The translations under genes and the position numbers were made by a program. From Ruegeria sp. PrR005 (GTDB lineage: Bacteria; Pseudomonadota; Alphaproteobacteria; Rhodobacterales; Rhodobacteraceae), in contig NZ_JAAGOX010000032.1 in the NCBI RefSeq assembly GCF_010500245.1, positions 124,001-188,000 on the forward strand: DNA of 64,000 bases, read 5' to 3'. Shown here piece by piece: positions 9,151 to 19,131 of the stretch. A model generated the notes under the pieces. That model saw only the letters and a program-made list of their open reading frames with translations. It was not told the origin of the DNA and ran no database searches. The first letter of the stretch is position 1. Each line of letters starts with the position of its first letter.

Positions 9151-9177
9151 TACGGCCCTACAGACCGGACGCTGCAC

Positions 9178-9208
9178 CGCCCTCGGAAACCCGGGGGCGT
9201 TCTGCTTT
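9178..9208 (+). terminator. intrinsic terminator after the DUF1127 gene
   Basis: Stem cgccctcgg (9178-9186) pairs with ccgggggcg (9191-9199) with one wobble pair, followed by the T-rich tail ttctgctttt. It separates the DUF1127 gene from the rplO unit. Confidence 0.75.
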
Positions 9209-9343
9209 TCGGGGTGCTTGCATGAGTGGCGCACAGCGTCTATACGCCCCCGGTGGCCCTCCGTGGCCGCAGAATCAACAATCAAGAAACGCCGTGGTTG
9301 GCCTGTCACGCTTCGTGGGTCACATCCGGCAAGGAGAAGCGAC

Positions 9344-9817
9344 ATGAAACTGCATGAACTGAGCGACAATCCAGGCGCCGCCAAGAAACGGATGCGCATC
9401 GGCCGCGGCCCGGGCTCGGGCAAGGGTAAAACCGGTGGCCGGGGTATCAAGGGTCAGAAATCCCGTTCGGGTGTGGCCATCAACGGCTACGAAGGCGGCC
9501 AGATGCCGCTGTACCAGCGCCTGCCCAAGCGCGGCTTCAACAAGCCCAACCAAAAGAAATTCGCCGTCGTCAACCTGGGCCTGATCCAGAAGTTCGTCGA
9601 AGCCGGCAAGATCGACGCATCGGCTGCCGTGACCGAGGACGCCCTGGTCGCCTCGGGCCTCGTCCGCCGCAAGCTGGACGGCATCCGGGTTCTGGCCAAA
9701 GGTGATTTCAGCGCCAAGCTGAACATCGAAGTCACCGGCGCATCGAAAGCGGCTGTCGAGGCCGTCGAGAAAGCGGGCGGCTCGCTGAAGGTCACAATCG
9801 CTGCTGCGGCAGAGTAA
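9344..9817 (+). CDS. rplO: 50S ribosomal protein L15
   Basis: Ribosomal protein L15, 157 residues, a late-assembling 50S protein. The start [20 protein letters not shown] at 9344 follows a clear aaggagaag site; the open frame extends upstream but lacks homology there. The glycine-rich region [20 protein letters not shown] (about 20-39) and the C-terminal signature around [17 protein letters not shown] are diagnostic. It resumes the spc operon after the 4.8-kb insert and precedes secY by 110 bases. Confidence 0.96.
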   Translation: MKLHELSDNPGAAKKRMRIGRGPGSGKGKTGGRGIKGQKSRSGVAINGYEGGQMPLYQRLPKRGFNKPNQKKFAVVNLGLIQKFVEAGKIDASAAVTEDALVASGLVRRKLDGIRVLAKGDFSAKLNIEVTGASKAAVEAVEKAGGSLKVTIAAAAE

Positions 9818-9870
9818 CGGGTTGTGAGCGGGCAAAGACCCGCTTACATAGACACCCAAGTTTTCCCGAA

Positions 9871-9910
9871 ACGCCGCCCGAGCCGGAAAACGGTTCCGGG
9901 CGGCGTTTTT
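9871..9910 (+). terminator. terminator-like hairpin between rplO and secY
   Basis: A perfect 10-bp outer stem (acgccgcccg 9871-9880 with cgggcggcgt 9897-9906), extended inside by agccg/cggtt, runs into ttttt. It has the form of an intrinsic terminator or attenuator. Since secY follows 18 bases later, it probably lowers rather than abolishes readthrough. Confidence 0.75.
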
Positions 9911-9927
9911 ATCCAGAGAGACCGAGA

Positions 9928-11291
<1,364 letters not shown>

Positions 11292-11295
<4 letters not shown>

Positions 11296-11933
11296 ACATC
11301 ATTCTGTTGGGGCCCCCGGGTGCGGGCAAAGGCACTCAGGCACGGCATCTGGTCGAAACCCGTGGCATGATCCAGCTCTCGACCGGTGACATGCTGCGTG
11401 ACGCACGCACCTCGGGCACCGAAATGGGCCAGAAGGTCGCCGCCATCATGGATGCGGGCAAGCTGGTCACCGACGAGATCGTCATCGGCCTGATCGAGGA
11501 ACAACTGACCTCCAAGAAGGGCGCCGGCTTCATCTTCGACGGGTTCCCCCGCACCCTGGCCCAGGCCGACGCGCTGGCCGCGCTGCTGGCCAAACATGGC
11601 CAGTCCCTGCATACCGTGATCGAGATGCGCGTCGATGACGAGGCGCTGGTCAGCCGGATCACCGCCCGCTCCACCTGCGGCGGCTGTGGCGAGGTCTATA
11701 ACGACATCACCAAGCCGATCCCGGCCGACGGCAAGTGCAGCAATTGCGGCAGCACCGAGTTCAAGCGCCGCGCCGACGACAACGAGGACAGCCTGCGCAC
11801 CCGGCTGATGGAATACTATAAAAAGACCTCGCCGCTGATCGGTTATTATTATGCCAAGGGCGACCTGCGCCCGGTCAACGGACTGGCGGATATCAAGGAA
11901 GTCACCGCCTCGATCGAGGCGATCCTGGGCTGA
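11292..11933 (+). CDS. adk: adenylate kinase, four-cysteine LID type
   Basis: Converts ATP and AMP to two ADP; cytoplasmic, 213 residues. The P-loop [10 protein letters not shown] is at residues 7-16, and [10 protein letters not shown] is the second nucleotide-site signature. The LID holds four cysteines (C129, C132, C149, C152), so this is the zinc-binding long form rather than the cysteine-free E. coli type. It overlaps secY by 4 bases. A short perfect hairpin (aggggc/gcccct, 11942-11959) follows the stop. Confidence 0.97.
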
Positions 11934-11947
11934 TATCGGTTAGGGGC

Positions 11948-11976
11948 TTGACGGCCCCTCCAAAAGCCCATATCGA
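11948..11976 (+). promoter_or_regulatory. candidate promoter for the rpsM-rplQ unit
   Basis: TTGACG at 11948-11953 and TATCGA at 11971-11976 are separated by 17 bases, a plausible housekeeping sigma promoter. It is followed by a leader of about 150 bases before rpsM. It partly overlaps a short hairpin after adk. Position and spacing support it, but the -10 match is imperfect. Confidence 0.4.
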
Positions 11977-12133
11977 CCCCCATCCCCTATGGGAATCAAC
12001 CGCGCGGACGGGATTCGTTTCGTTTGTGCAAGACCACCTCAAAATGCTGGGCCCACTGGCGACACTGCCACGGTCAAGCGTTGTGAAAAAAGGTTCTGGA
12101 GCTACGGAACCGCAACGAAAAGGAAAGTGACAC

Positions 12134-12502
12134 GTGGCACGTATTGCCGGCGTAAACATCCCGACTGCCAAACGGGTACCTATCGCCCTCACCTATATCA
12201 CCGGAATCGGCAACACCTCGGCGAAAGCCATCTGTGAAGCCGTTGGCATCGACGCAGCCCGTCGTGTGAACCAGCTCAGCGATGCTGAAGTGCTGGCGAT
12301 CCGCGAATACATCGACGCAAACTTCACCGTCGAAGGCGACCTGCGTCGCGAAGTTCAGATGAACATCAAGCGTCTGATGGACCTCGGCTGCTATCGCGGT
12401 CTGCGTCACCGCCGCAACCTGCCGGTTCGCGGTCAGCGCACCCACACCAACGCCCGTACCCGCAAGGGCCCGGCCAAGCCGATCGCCGGCAAGAAGAAGT
12501 AA
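12134..12502 (+). CDS. rpsM: 30S ribosomal protein S13
   Basis: Ribosomal protein S13, 122 residues, in the 30S head at the bridge to L5. The start is GTG at 12134, after aaaaggaaag, and gives the normal N terminus (M)[20 protein letters not shown]. The C-terminal signature [20 protein letters not shown] is present. It heads the alpha-operon part (rpsM, rpsK, rpoA, rplQ). The GTG start may moderate translation. The 200 bases before it hold the candidate promoter. Confidence 0.97.
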   Translation: MARIAGVNIPTAKRVPIALTYITGIGNTSAKAICEAVGIDAARRVNQLSDAEVLAIREYIDANFTVEGDLRREVQMNIKRLMDLGCYRGLRHRRNLPVRGQRTHTNARTRKGPAKPIAGKKK

Positions 12503-12515
12503 GGGGGGCTGATCA

Positions 12516-12908
12516 ATGGCACGCGACAAGACCCGCACCACCAAGAAAAAAGAGCGTAAGAATATCGCATCGGGCGTGGCCCATGTGAACTCGACGTTCA
12601 ACAACACCAAAGTCCTTATCTCGGACGTGCAAGGCAACGCCATCGCATGGTCGTCGGCTGGCACCATGGGCTTCAAGGGATCGCGGAAATCGACCCCCTA
12701 CGCCGCTCAGCTGGCCGCCGAAGACGCCGGCCGCAAGGCGCAGGATCATGGCGTCAAGACGCTGGAAGTCGAAGTTCAGGGCCCCGGCTCGGGCCGTGAA
12801 TCGGCTCTGCGCGCTCTGGCTGCCGTGGGCTTCAACATCACGTCAATCCGTGACGTGACCCCGATCGCCCACAACGGCTGCCGCCCGCCGAAGCGCCGCC
12901 GCGTCTAA
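12516..12908 (+). CDS. rpsK: 30S ribosomal protein S11
   Basis: Ribosomal protein S11, 130 residues, in the platform of the 30S subunit near the mRNA exit. Conserved features are [19 protein letters not shown] (about 23-41), [20 protein letters not shown] and the C-terminal [18 protein letters not shown]. It lies 13 bases after rpsM. An aagggggg-type site precedes the ATG. A strong hairpin lies between it and rpoA. Confidence 0.98.
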   Translation: MARDKTRTTKKKERKNIASGVAHVNSTFNNTKVLISDVQGNAIAWSSAGTMGFKGSRKSTPYAAQLAAEDAGRKAQDHGVKTLEVEVQGPGSGRESALRALAAVGFNITSIRDVTPIAHNGCRPPKRRRV

Positions 12909-12925
12909 GCGACCCAGAAATTACG

Positions 12926-12954
12926 CTGGGGCTGTGTCTGTGACACGGCCCCAG
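12926..12954. other. long hairpin between rpsK and rpoA
   Basis: A 13-bp stem (ctggggctgtgtc 12926-12938 with gacacggccccag 12942-12954, one wobble pair, loop tgt) lies in the 116-base gap. No T tract follows directly, so it is not a clear terminator. It could be an mRNA processing or attenuation structure that adjusts rpoA levels relative to ribosomal proteins (inference). Confidence 0.5.
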
Positions 12955-13024
12955 TCCGCCGTTTGAAACCTCGGGCGTTTGCACCTTCCTGGACATGGGG
13001 TGCGAACAGGAATGGAGGGATTAC

Positions 13025-14041
13025 ATGATCCACAAGAACTGGGCAGAACTGATCAAGCCGACCCAGCTTGAGGTCAAGCCGGGCAATGACCCGGCACGCC
13101 AGGCCACCGTGATCGCCGAACCGCTTGAGCGTGGTTTTGGTCTGACGCTGGGCAACGCGCTGCGCCGCATCCTGATGAGCTCGCTGCAAGGCGCGGCCAT
13201 CACCAGCGTGCAGATCGACAACGTCCTGCACGAGTTTTCGAGCGTGGCCGGTGTGCGTGAAGATGTCACCGACATCATTCTGAACCTCAAGCAGGTTTCG
13301 CTGCGCATGGATGTCGAAGGGCCCAAGCGCCTGTCGATCAATGCCAAGGGACCGGCTGTCGTCACCGCCGGTGACATCAGCGAAAGCGCCGGTATCGAGG
13401 TTCTGAACCGCGACCACGTGATCTGTCACCTGGACGATGGCGCCGACCTGTTCATGGAACTGACCGTGAACAACGGCAAGGGTTATGTCTCGGCCGACAA
13501 GAACCGCCCCGAGGACGCGCCCATCGGCCTGATTCCGATCGACGCGATCTATTCGCCGGTGAAAAAGGTCGCTTATGACGTTCAGCCCACCCGCGAGGGC
13601 CAGGTGCTGGATTACGACAAGCTGACCATGAAGATCGAAACCGATGGCTCGATCACCCCGGACGATGCCGTGGCCTATGCCGCGCGGATCCTCCAGGACC
13701 AGCTGTCGATCTTCGTCAACTTCGACGAGCCGGAATCGGCCAGCCGCCAGGACGACGACGACGGGCTCGAGTTCAACCCGCTGCTGCTGAAGAAAGTGGA
13801 CGAGCTGGAACTGTCGGTGCGTTCGGCCAACTGCCTCAAGAACGACAACATCGTCTATATCGGCGACCTGATCCAGAAGACCGAAGCCGAGATGCTCCGC
13901 ACTCCGAACTTCGGCCGCAAGTCGCTCAACGAGATCAAGGAAGTGCTCTCGGGCATGGGCCTGCACCTCGGCATGGATGTCGAAGACTGGCCGCCCGACA
14001 ACATCGAGGATCTCGCCAAGAAATTCGAAGACGCGTTCTAA
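13025..14041 (+). CDS. rpoA: DNA-directed RNA polymerase alpha subunit
   Basis: Alpha subunit of RNA polymerase, 338 residues. The ATG at 13025, giving [17 protein letters not shown], is preferred to the in-frame ATG 30 bases upstream because ggaggg lies just before it. The N-terminal assembly domain has the family pattern [20 protein letters not shown]. The C-terminal domain (about 250-338) has [20 protein letters not shown] and the [18 protein letters not shown] helix-hairpin-helix that binds UP elements and activators. It is followed by a terminator at 14054. Confidence 0.98.
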   Translation: MIHKNWAELIKPTQLEVKPGNDPARQATVIAEPLERGFGLTLGNALRRILMSSLQGAAITSVQIDNVLHEFSSVAGVREDVTDIILNLKQVSLRMDVEGPKRLSINAKGPAVVTAGDISESAGIEVLNRDHVICHLDDGADLFMELTVNNGKGYVSADKNRPEDAPIGLIPIDAIYSPVKKVAYDVQPTREGQVLDYDKLTMKIETDGSITPDDAVAYAARILQDQLSIFVNFDEPESASRQDDDDGLEFNPLLLKKVDELELSVRSANCLKNDNIVYIGDLIQKTEAEMLRTPNFGRKSLNEIKEVLSGMGLHLGMDVEDWPPDNIEDLAKKFEDAF

Positions 14042-14053
14042 GCGGTCTTCGGG

Positions 14054-14088
14054 CGTGGCGGCGGGCTGAATTCGCCGCCACGGGTTTT
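14054..14088 (+). terminator. intrinsic terminator after rpoA
   Basis: A perfect 10-bp stem cgtggcggcg (14054-14063) / cgccgccacg (14073-14082) is followed by ggtttt. Since rplQ follows in the same direction, it may be an attenuator. Confidence 0.75.
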
Positions 14089-14136
14089 GTACAAAACGGT
14101 CAATCGGGGTTCCGGGGCCAGTACGAAACGGTCAAT
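14089..14136. repeat. 16-base direct repeat in the rpoA-rplQ gap
   Basis: gtacaaaacggtcaat (14089-14104) and gtacgaaacggtcaat (14121-14136) differ by one base and start 32 bases apart, about three helical turns. The first copy sits in a perfect 14-base palindrome, gttttgtacaaaac (14084-14097). This could be a pair of operator half-sites for rplQ or a small local duplication. Confidence 0.5.
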
Positions 14137-14219
14137 ACGATGGGCAATTCCGCCCCAAGGAGAGTGGCCCACACGTAGGGTCGCCGGACAAAGCAAAACA
14201 CGACACAAGGATTGAAATC

Positions 14220-14642
14220 ATGCGTCACGCACGTGGCTACCGCCGCCTGAACCGCACCCACGAACACCGCAAGGCCCTGTTTTCCAACATGGCCGGCTCG
14301 CTGATCGAGCACGAACAGATCAAGACCACCCTGCCCAAGGCCAAGGAACTGCGTCCGATCGTTGAAAAGCTGATCACGCTGGGCAAGCGCGGTGACCTGC
14401 ACGCCCGCCGTCAGGCTGCGGCCCAGCTGAAGGAAGACAAGGACGTCGCGAAACTTTTCGACGTACTTGCAGCACGTTACAAGGACCGTCAGGGCGGCTA
14501 TGTCCGTATCCTGAAGGCCGGCTTCCGCTATGGTGACATGGCGCCGATGGCGATCATCGAACTGGTCGACCGCGACGTCGACGCCAAAGGCGCCTCTGAC
14601 AAGGCCCGCGTTGCTGCCGAAGAAGCTGCCGCCGAAGAATAA
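14220..14642 (+). CDS. rplQ: 50S ribosomal protein L17
   Basis: Ribosomal protein L17, 140 residues, near the exit tunnel of the 50S subunit. It begins [20 protein letters not shown]. The [20 protein letters not shown] and [20 protein letters not shown] motifs are characteristic. The acidic/alanine tail AAEEAAAEE is common in alphaproteobacteria. It is the last gene of the cluster, with a strong terminator at 14668. Upstream are a terminator and a direct repeat, so it may have its own promoter. Confidence 0.97.
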   Translation: MRHARGYRRLNRTHEHRKALFSNMAGSLIEHEQIKTTLPKAKELRPIVEKLITLGKRGDLHARRQAAAQLKEDKDVAKLFDVLAARYKDRQGGYVRILKAGFRYGDMAPMAIIELVDRDVDAKGASDKARVAAEEAAAEE

Positions 14643-14667
14643 GCATTCCGGGACCTGCCCCGATGTG

Positions 14668-14705
14668 ACCCCGCCCGATATCTCGGGCGGGGTTTTTCTT
14701 TGTTT
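14668..14705 (+). terminator. Rho-independent terminator after rplQ
   Basis: A perfect 11-bp stem accccgcccga (14668-14678) / tcgggcggggt (14683-14693), loop tatc, is followed by ttttctttg. It marks the end of the ribosomal cluster. Confidence 0.92.
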
Positions 14706-14756
14706 TACAAGACTTTGAACATTGCCTGGGATCAGGCTGCTGGTTAGGCTGCGATC

Positions 14757-15164
14757 ATGTCCCATCAGATCGGAACTGGGTATTCGGGCAAACCGCTCTG
14801 GCAAAAACTGGGGTTCAAACCCGGCTGGATCGTGTGCCCCGTCAATCCGCCAGCCCATTACAAGGACCTGATGACCGGGGCCGATGGCGTACAGTTCGAC
14901 ACCGCGGCCACTGTCGCAAATGCGGTGCACCTGTTCCTCCACAGCCGCGAAGCGGTGGCAACCAAAGCGGCGCAACAAATATCCCGGCTGGCCCCCGGTG
15001 GCATGCTCTGGCTGTCCTGGGCCAAGAAAACCTCTCCGCTCCATGCGGGCGTGACCGAAGACCTGCTGCGGGCCGAAGTTCTACCGCTGGGCTGGGTCGA
15101 CGTAAAGGTTTGCGCGGTGGACAGCGACTGGTCCGGGCTCAAGTTTCTGCGCCGGAGGAACTGA
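14757..15164 (+). CDS. DUF3052 family protein
   Basis: A 135-residue cytoplasmic protein matching DUF3052. The start MSHQIGTGYSGKPLWQKLGF carries the typical GYSG(K/T)PL motif, and the middle LAPGGMLWLSWAKK resembles the core of a small Rossmann-like domain. The function is unknown. It lies between rplQ and the Do-type protease gene in the same direction. The 65-base gap before the protease gene allows co-transcription. Confidence 0.75.
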   Translation: MSHQIGTGYSGKPLWQKLGFKPGWIVCPVNPPAHYKDLMTGADGVQFDTAATVANAVHLFLHSREAVATKAAQQISRLAPGGMLWLSWAKKTSPLHAGVTEDLLRAEVLPLGWVDVKVCAVDSDWSGLKFLRRRN

Positions 15165-15229
15165 CCGCGCGACTTGCATTTGCCGGATCGACCCCGCATA
15201 TCCGTTTGGCAGCCGAAATCGGAGTTCCC

Positions 15230-16612
15230 ATGATCCGCGCAACCCTGATCGCCCTGTCCATCCTGCTTCCCTTGCCCGCGAACGCGGAAACCCGCGTGCC
15301 CAATTCGCAGGCGGAAATCGGTCTCGGCTTTGCCCCGGTGGTGAAAAAGGCAGCACCCGCCGTGGTCAATATTTATGCCAAGATCATTACGGCCGGGCAC
15401 AGCAGCCCGATGTTCAACGATCCGTTTTTTCAGGATTTTTTCCGGGGATTCGGATCGCCGCAGCCCCGGGTACAGAACTCGCTTGGCTCGGGCGTGATCC
15501 TGTCGGACGACGGCTATGTCGTGTCGAACTACCACGTGGTCGGCATGGCCTCGGAAATTCGGGTCGTCACCACGGATCGGCGTGAGTTTACCGCGCAGGT
15601 CGTTCTGGGCGACGAGGAAAGCGATATCGCCATCCTGCGGCTGGACAATGCGCGCGACCTGCCAAACCTGGCCTTGCGCGACAGCGACCGTATCGAGGTT
15701 GGAGAGTTGGTTCTGGCCATTGGCAACCCGTTCGGCGTGGGTCAGACGGTGAGCAGCGGCATCGTTTCGGGCCTTGCCCGGTCCGGGACCGCCACGGGAA
15801 ATGCGCGGGGGTACTTCATCCAGACCGATGCGCCGATCAACCCCGGAAACTCTGGTGGTGCACTGATCGACGTCAACGGCGACCTGATCGGTATCAATAC
15901 CTCGATCCTCAGCCGTTCCGGTGGGTCGAACGGAATCGGCTTTGCCATCCCCGCCAATCTGGTGGCCGAATTCCTGCGTCAGGCCCGGCAAGGCAACACC
16001 AGTTTCACCCGCCCCTGGGCCGGTATGGCGGGCCAGCCGATGACCGCCGATATCGCCGAGTCGCTGGGCTTAACGATACCCGAGGGCGTGGTCATTTCCG
16101 ACCTGCACCCGCAAAGCCCGCTGGCCAAGGCCGGGTTCGCCGTTGGGGACGTGATCACCGAGGTGGACGGACAGCTTGTCAATTCGCCCTCGGAGATGAA
16201 ATTCCGCATGTCCGTCGCGGGTATCGGCGGTACGGCCAGGATGACGCGACTGCGCCAGGGCGAGCGGAGCGAGCTACAGGTCGCCCTGACAGAGGCGCCC
16301 GACGATCCACCGGCACAGGAAACCACAATGGGTGAGCGCACCGTCCTGCCGGGCCTGACCGTGGCCCGGTTGAACCCGGCGGTGATTGCGCGGCTTGGTC
16401 TGCCCCTGTCGGCAAGCGGTGTCGTGGTTCTGGACCCAGGCCCCTATGGCGCGCGGGCGGGCGTACAGCCGGGTGATGTTTTGGGGGCGATCAACGGCGA
16501 AGAGATCGAGAGCTCCGCTGATGTCGAGCGAGCGTTGACCGAGACCGGGCGCTGGGTGCGGATGGACTTGCAGCGCCGGGGTCAGTGGGTGTCGCTGCGG
16601 TTTCGGCTCTGA
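15230..16612 (+). CDS. degQ: Do-type periplasmic serine protease (DegP/DegQ family)
   Basis: Trypsin-like HtrA protease/chaperone of the envelope, 460 residues. The start at 15230 gives a signal peptide (MIRATLIALSILLPLPANA) and has ggag 6 bases upstream; the longer upstream frame is not used. The catalytic triad is visible: His102 in SNYHVVG, Asp132 in EESDIAIL and Ser208 in NPGNSGGAL. Two PDZ domains follow (about 265-350 and 375-455). It degrades or refolds misfolded periplasmic proteins. Assignment to DegP versus DegQ is uncertain. It is followed by rarA after 3 bases, so the two are co-transcribed. Confidence 0.93.
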   Translation: MIRATLIALSILLPLPANAETRVPNSQAEIGLGFAPVVKKAAPAVVNIYAKIITAGHSSPMFNDPFFQDFFRGFGSPQPRVQNSLGSGVILSDDGYVVSNYHVVGMASEIRVVTTDRREFTAQVVLGDEESDIAILRLDNARDLPNLALRDSDRIEVGELVLAIGNPFGVGQTVSSGIVSGLARSGTATGNARGYFIQTDAPINPGNSGGALIDVNGDLIGINTSILSRSGGSNGIGFAIPANLVAEFLRQARQGNTSFTRPWAGMAGQPMTADIAESLGLTIPEGVVISDLHPQSPLAKAGFAVGDVITEVDGQLVNSPSEMKFRMSVAGIGGTARMTRLRQGERSELQVALTEAPDDPPAQETTMGERTVLPGLTVARLNPAVIARLGLPLSASGVVVLDPGPYGARAGVQPGDVLGAINGEEIESSADVERALTETGRWVRMDLQRRGQWVSLRFRL

Positions 16613-16615
16613 CCC

Positions 16616-17926
16616 ATGGCGGACCTGTTCGACACCGGGGCCGCAAGGCCGGAACGAGAGCCGCCGCGCCCACTTGCGGACAGGTTGAGGCCGACGAGCC
16701 TGGCCGAGGTGATTGGGCAACAGCAGGTGCTGGGCCCTGAGGCGCCATTGGGCGTGATGCTGGCCTCGGGGTCGCTGTCCAGCCTGGTGTTCTGGGGACC
16801 GCCCGGGGTGGGCAAGACCACCATCGCCCGGCTGCTGGCGCAGGAGACCGACCTGTATTTCGTGCAGATCAGCGCCATCTTCACCGGGGTGCCGGACTTG
16901 AAGAAAGTCTTTGAGGCCGCGCGCATCCGGCGCGGCAACGGGCAGGGAACCTTGCTTTTCGTCGACGAGATTCACCGGTTCAACAAGGCGCAGCAGGACG
17001 GGTTCCTGCCGCATATGGAAGATGGCACCATCCTGCTGGTGGGGGCCACGACCGAGAACCCGTCGTTCGAGCTGAATGCCGCTCTGCTGAGCCGGGCGCA
17101 GGTGCTGGTGCTGGAGCGGCTGAGCGCCGAGGACCTGGAACATCTGACCGCGCGAGCGGAGCGCGAGCTCGACCGTGAATTGCCGTTGACGCCGGAGGCG
17201 CGGCTGGCGCTTCAGGAGATGGCCGATGGGGACGGACGCGCGTTACTCAATCTGATCGAACAGGTGGCGGCTTGGAAGGTCGCCGCGCCACTCGACCGCG
17301 AGGCGTTGGGGGCGCGGCTGATGCGCCGGGCCACCAAATACGACAAGAGCGGCGACGAGCACTACAATCTGATTTCGGCACTGCACAAATCGGTGCGGGG
17401 GTCCGACCCGGATGCGGCGCTGTACTGGCTGGCGCGGATGCTGACAGGAGGCGAAGACCCGCGCTATCTGGCACGCCGCATCACCCGGATGGCGGTCGAG
17501 GATATCGGGCTGGCCGATCCGCAGGCGCAGTCGGTCTGCCTCCATGCCTGGGAAATCTACGAACGTCTGGGCAGCCCCGAGGGCGAGTTGGCATTGGCAC
17601 AGGCAATTGTCTATCTCGCGCTCGCCCCGAAGTCGAACGGGGCCTATGTGGGCTACAAGGCGGCGATGCGGCTGGCCAAGCAATCGGGATCAGCGCCGCC
17701 ACCCAAACATATCCTGAACGCGCCCACCGGGCTGATGAAGGATCAGGGGTATGGCGCGGGCTATGCCTATGACCATGACGCCGAGGATGGGTTTTCCGGA
17801 CAGAACTACTTTCCCGACGGGATGGAGCGGCCGCAGCTCTATCAGCCGGTCGAGCGGGGGTTCGAACGGGAACTGAAGAAGCGGCTCGACTATTTTGCCC
17901 GCCTGCGGGAGCAGCGGAACGGATAG
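16616..17926 (+). CDS. rarA: replication-associated recombination ATPase RarA (MgsA)
   Basis: AAA+ ATPase that acts at stalled replication forks and is related to clamp loaders and RuvB; 436 residues. Walker A GPPGVGKTT is at residues 61-69 and Walker B LLFVDEIHRF at about 114-123; sensor region GATTENPSFELN follows. The C-terminal MgsA domain includes YDKSGDEHYNLISALHKSVR. It begins 3 bases after the protease gene. A long perfect hairpin begins 3 bases after its stop. Confidence 0.95.
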   Translation: MADLFDTGAARPEREPPRPLADRLRPTSLAEVIGQQQVLGPEAPLGVMLASGSLSSLVFWGPPGVGKTTIARLLAQETDLYFVQISAIFTGVPDLKKVFEAARIRRGNGQGTLLFVDEIHRFNKAQQDGFLPHMEDGTILLVGATTENPSFELNAALLSRAQVLVLERLSAEDLEHLTARAERELDRELPLTPEARLALQEMADGDGRALLNLIEQVAAWKVAAPLDREALGARLMRRATKYDKSGDEHYNLISALHKSVRGSDPDAALYWLARMLTGGEDPRYLARRITRMAVEDIGLADPQAQSVCLHAWEIYERLGSPEGELALAQAIVYLALAPKSNGAYVGYKAAMRLAKQSGSAPPPKHILNAPTGLMKDQGYGAGYAYDHDAEDGFSGQNYFPDGMERPQLYQPVERGFERELKKRLDYFARLREQRNG

Positions 17927-17928
17927 CC

Positions 17929-17977
17929 GGGCAGCCTGCGGGCGCCCCACCCGCCCTCCCGCGCCCGCAGGCTGCCC
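17929..17977. terminator. long perfect hairpin between rarA and the rluC gene
   Basis: gggcagcctgcgggcg (17929-17944) pairs perfectly over 16 bp with cgcccgcaggctgccc (17962-17977) across a C-rich loop. The tail ttggtccctt is only weakly T-rich. It is probably a terminator or mRNA stabiliser for rarA. Confidence 0.6.
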
Positions 17978-18087
17978 TTGGTCCCTTGACTCTCGATGGT
18001 GTGCGGGCGACAGACAGCGATGTTTTCTTTCGATCAAAAAGTGAGCGTTGTCCGGGATACTGGCCGGGATGCGCGGAGGATGCCTGC

Positions 18088-19131
18088 ATGAGCGGCGTAC
18101 AGACTATCACCGTCGAACCCGGTGAGGGCGACCAGCGGTTGGACCGCTGGCTGCGCCGCCGCTTTCCGCATGTCGGGCAGGGCCGCATCGAGAAGATGTG
18201 CCGCAAGGGCGAACTGCGGGTCGATGGCGCGCGGGCAAAACCGGCGACCCGCCTGGAAGAGGGTCAGCAGGTGCGGGTGCCGCCGCTGCCGGCTGAAGGG
18301 GAAAAGCCGCCGGCGCACAAGCCACGGGTCTCGGACGCGGATGCGCGGATGATCCAGGCCTGCGTCATTCATCGCGACGACCATGTGATCGTGCTGAACA
18401 AGCCCGCCGGTCTGGCGGTGCAGGGCGGCAGCGGCCAGAGCCGCCATGTCGACGGGTTGAGCGAGGCGTTGCGCTTTGGCAATGACGAGAACCCGCGTCT
18501 GGTGCACAGGTTGGACAAGGACACCTCGGGTGTGCTGGTGCTGGCCCGCACGCGCGAGGCCGCGACCCGGCTGACCGCTGCGTTTCGCCACCGCAACACG
18601 CGCAAGATCTATTGGGCGCTGGTCGCCGGTGTGCCGACACCCTATCTGGGCGAGATCAAGACCGGCCTTGTCAAGGCGCCGGGCCACGGCGCGCGGGGCG
18701 AGGGCGAGAAGATGAATGTCGTTCATCTGAACGACGTTGACAGCACCCCCGGGGCGAAACGGGCGCATACTTATTATGCCACTCTGTACCGCGTCGCCGG
18801 GCGTGCGTCCTGGGTGGCGATGGAGCCCGTTACTGGCCGCACCCACCAGTTGCGGGCGCATATGGCCGGGATCGGTCATCCGATCACCGGCGACGGCAAG
18901 TACGGCGGATCGGGGCAGGAAAACATGGGCGATGGCTGGGGCGCGCAACTGGGCGGCATCATCAGCAAGAAACTGCATCTGCATGCCCGCAGCCTGTCGT
19001 TCGAGCATCCGGGCACGCGCAAGGTTGTCACCTATACCGCGCCGCTGCCGGAGCATATGCAACAAAGCTGGGAAACCTTTGGCTGGACCGAGGACCTGGC
19101 CGCGGACGATCCCTTTGCGGAGTTGATGTGA
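18088..19131 (+). CDS. rluC: RluC-type 23S rRNA pseudouridine synthase
   Basis: RluA-family synthase that converts specific uridines of 23S rRNA to pseudouridine; 347 residues. The start at 18088 follows ggagga. The N-terminal S4 RNA-binding domain (about 12-75) holds RLDRWLRRRFPHVGQGRIEK. The catalytic motif PRLVHRLDKDTSGVLVLAR places the active Asp at residue 143. The C-terminal part contains GRTHQLRAHMAGIGHPITGD. RluC is the likely member because of the S4 domain, but RluA/RluD types are not fully excluded. It overlaps the next gene by 4 bases. Confidence 0.88.
   Translation: MSGVQTITVEPGEGDQRLDRWLRRRFPHVGQGRIEKMCRKGELRVDGARAKPATRLEEGQQVRVPPLPAEGEKPPAHKPRVSDADARMIQACVIHRDDHVIVLNKPAGLAVQGGSGQSRHVDGLSEALRFGNDENPRLVHRLDKDTSGVLVLARTREAATRLTAAFRHRNTRKIYWALVAGVPTPYLGEIKTGLVKAPGHGARGEGEKMNVVHLNDVDSTPGAKRAHTYYATLYRVAGRASWVAMEPVTGRTHQLRAHMAGIGHPITGDGKYGGSGQENMGDGWGAQLGGIISKKLHLHARSLSFEHPGTRKVVTYTAPLPEHMQQSWETFGWTEDLAADDPFAELM

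Noticed and set aside
11948-12130. 60-codon open frame before rpsM
   Set aside because: It has no ribosome-binding site or family and lies in the leader that holds the candidate promoter.
14834-15229. N-terminal extension of the Do-type protease
   Set aside because: It overlaps the DUF3052 gene in another frame and would hide the signal peptide. The ATG at 15230 has ggag before it.
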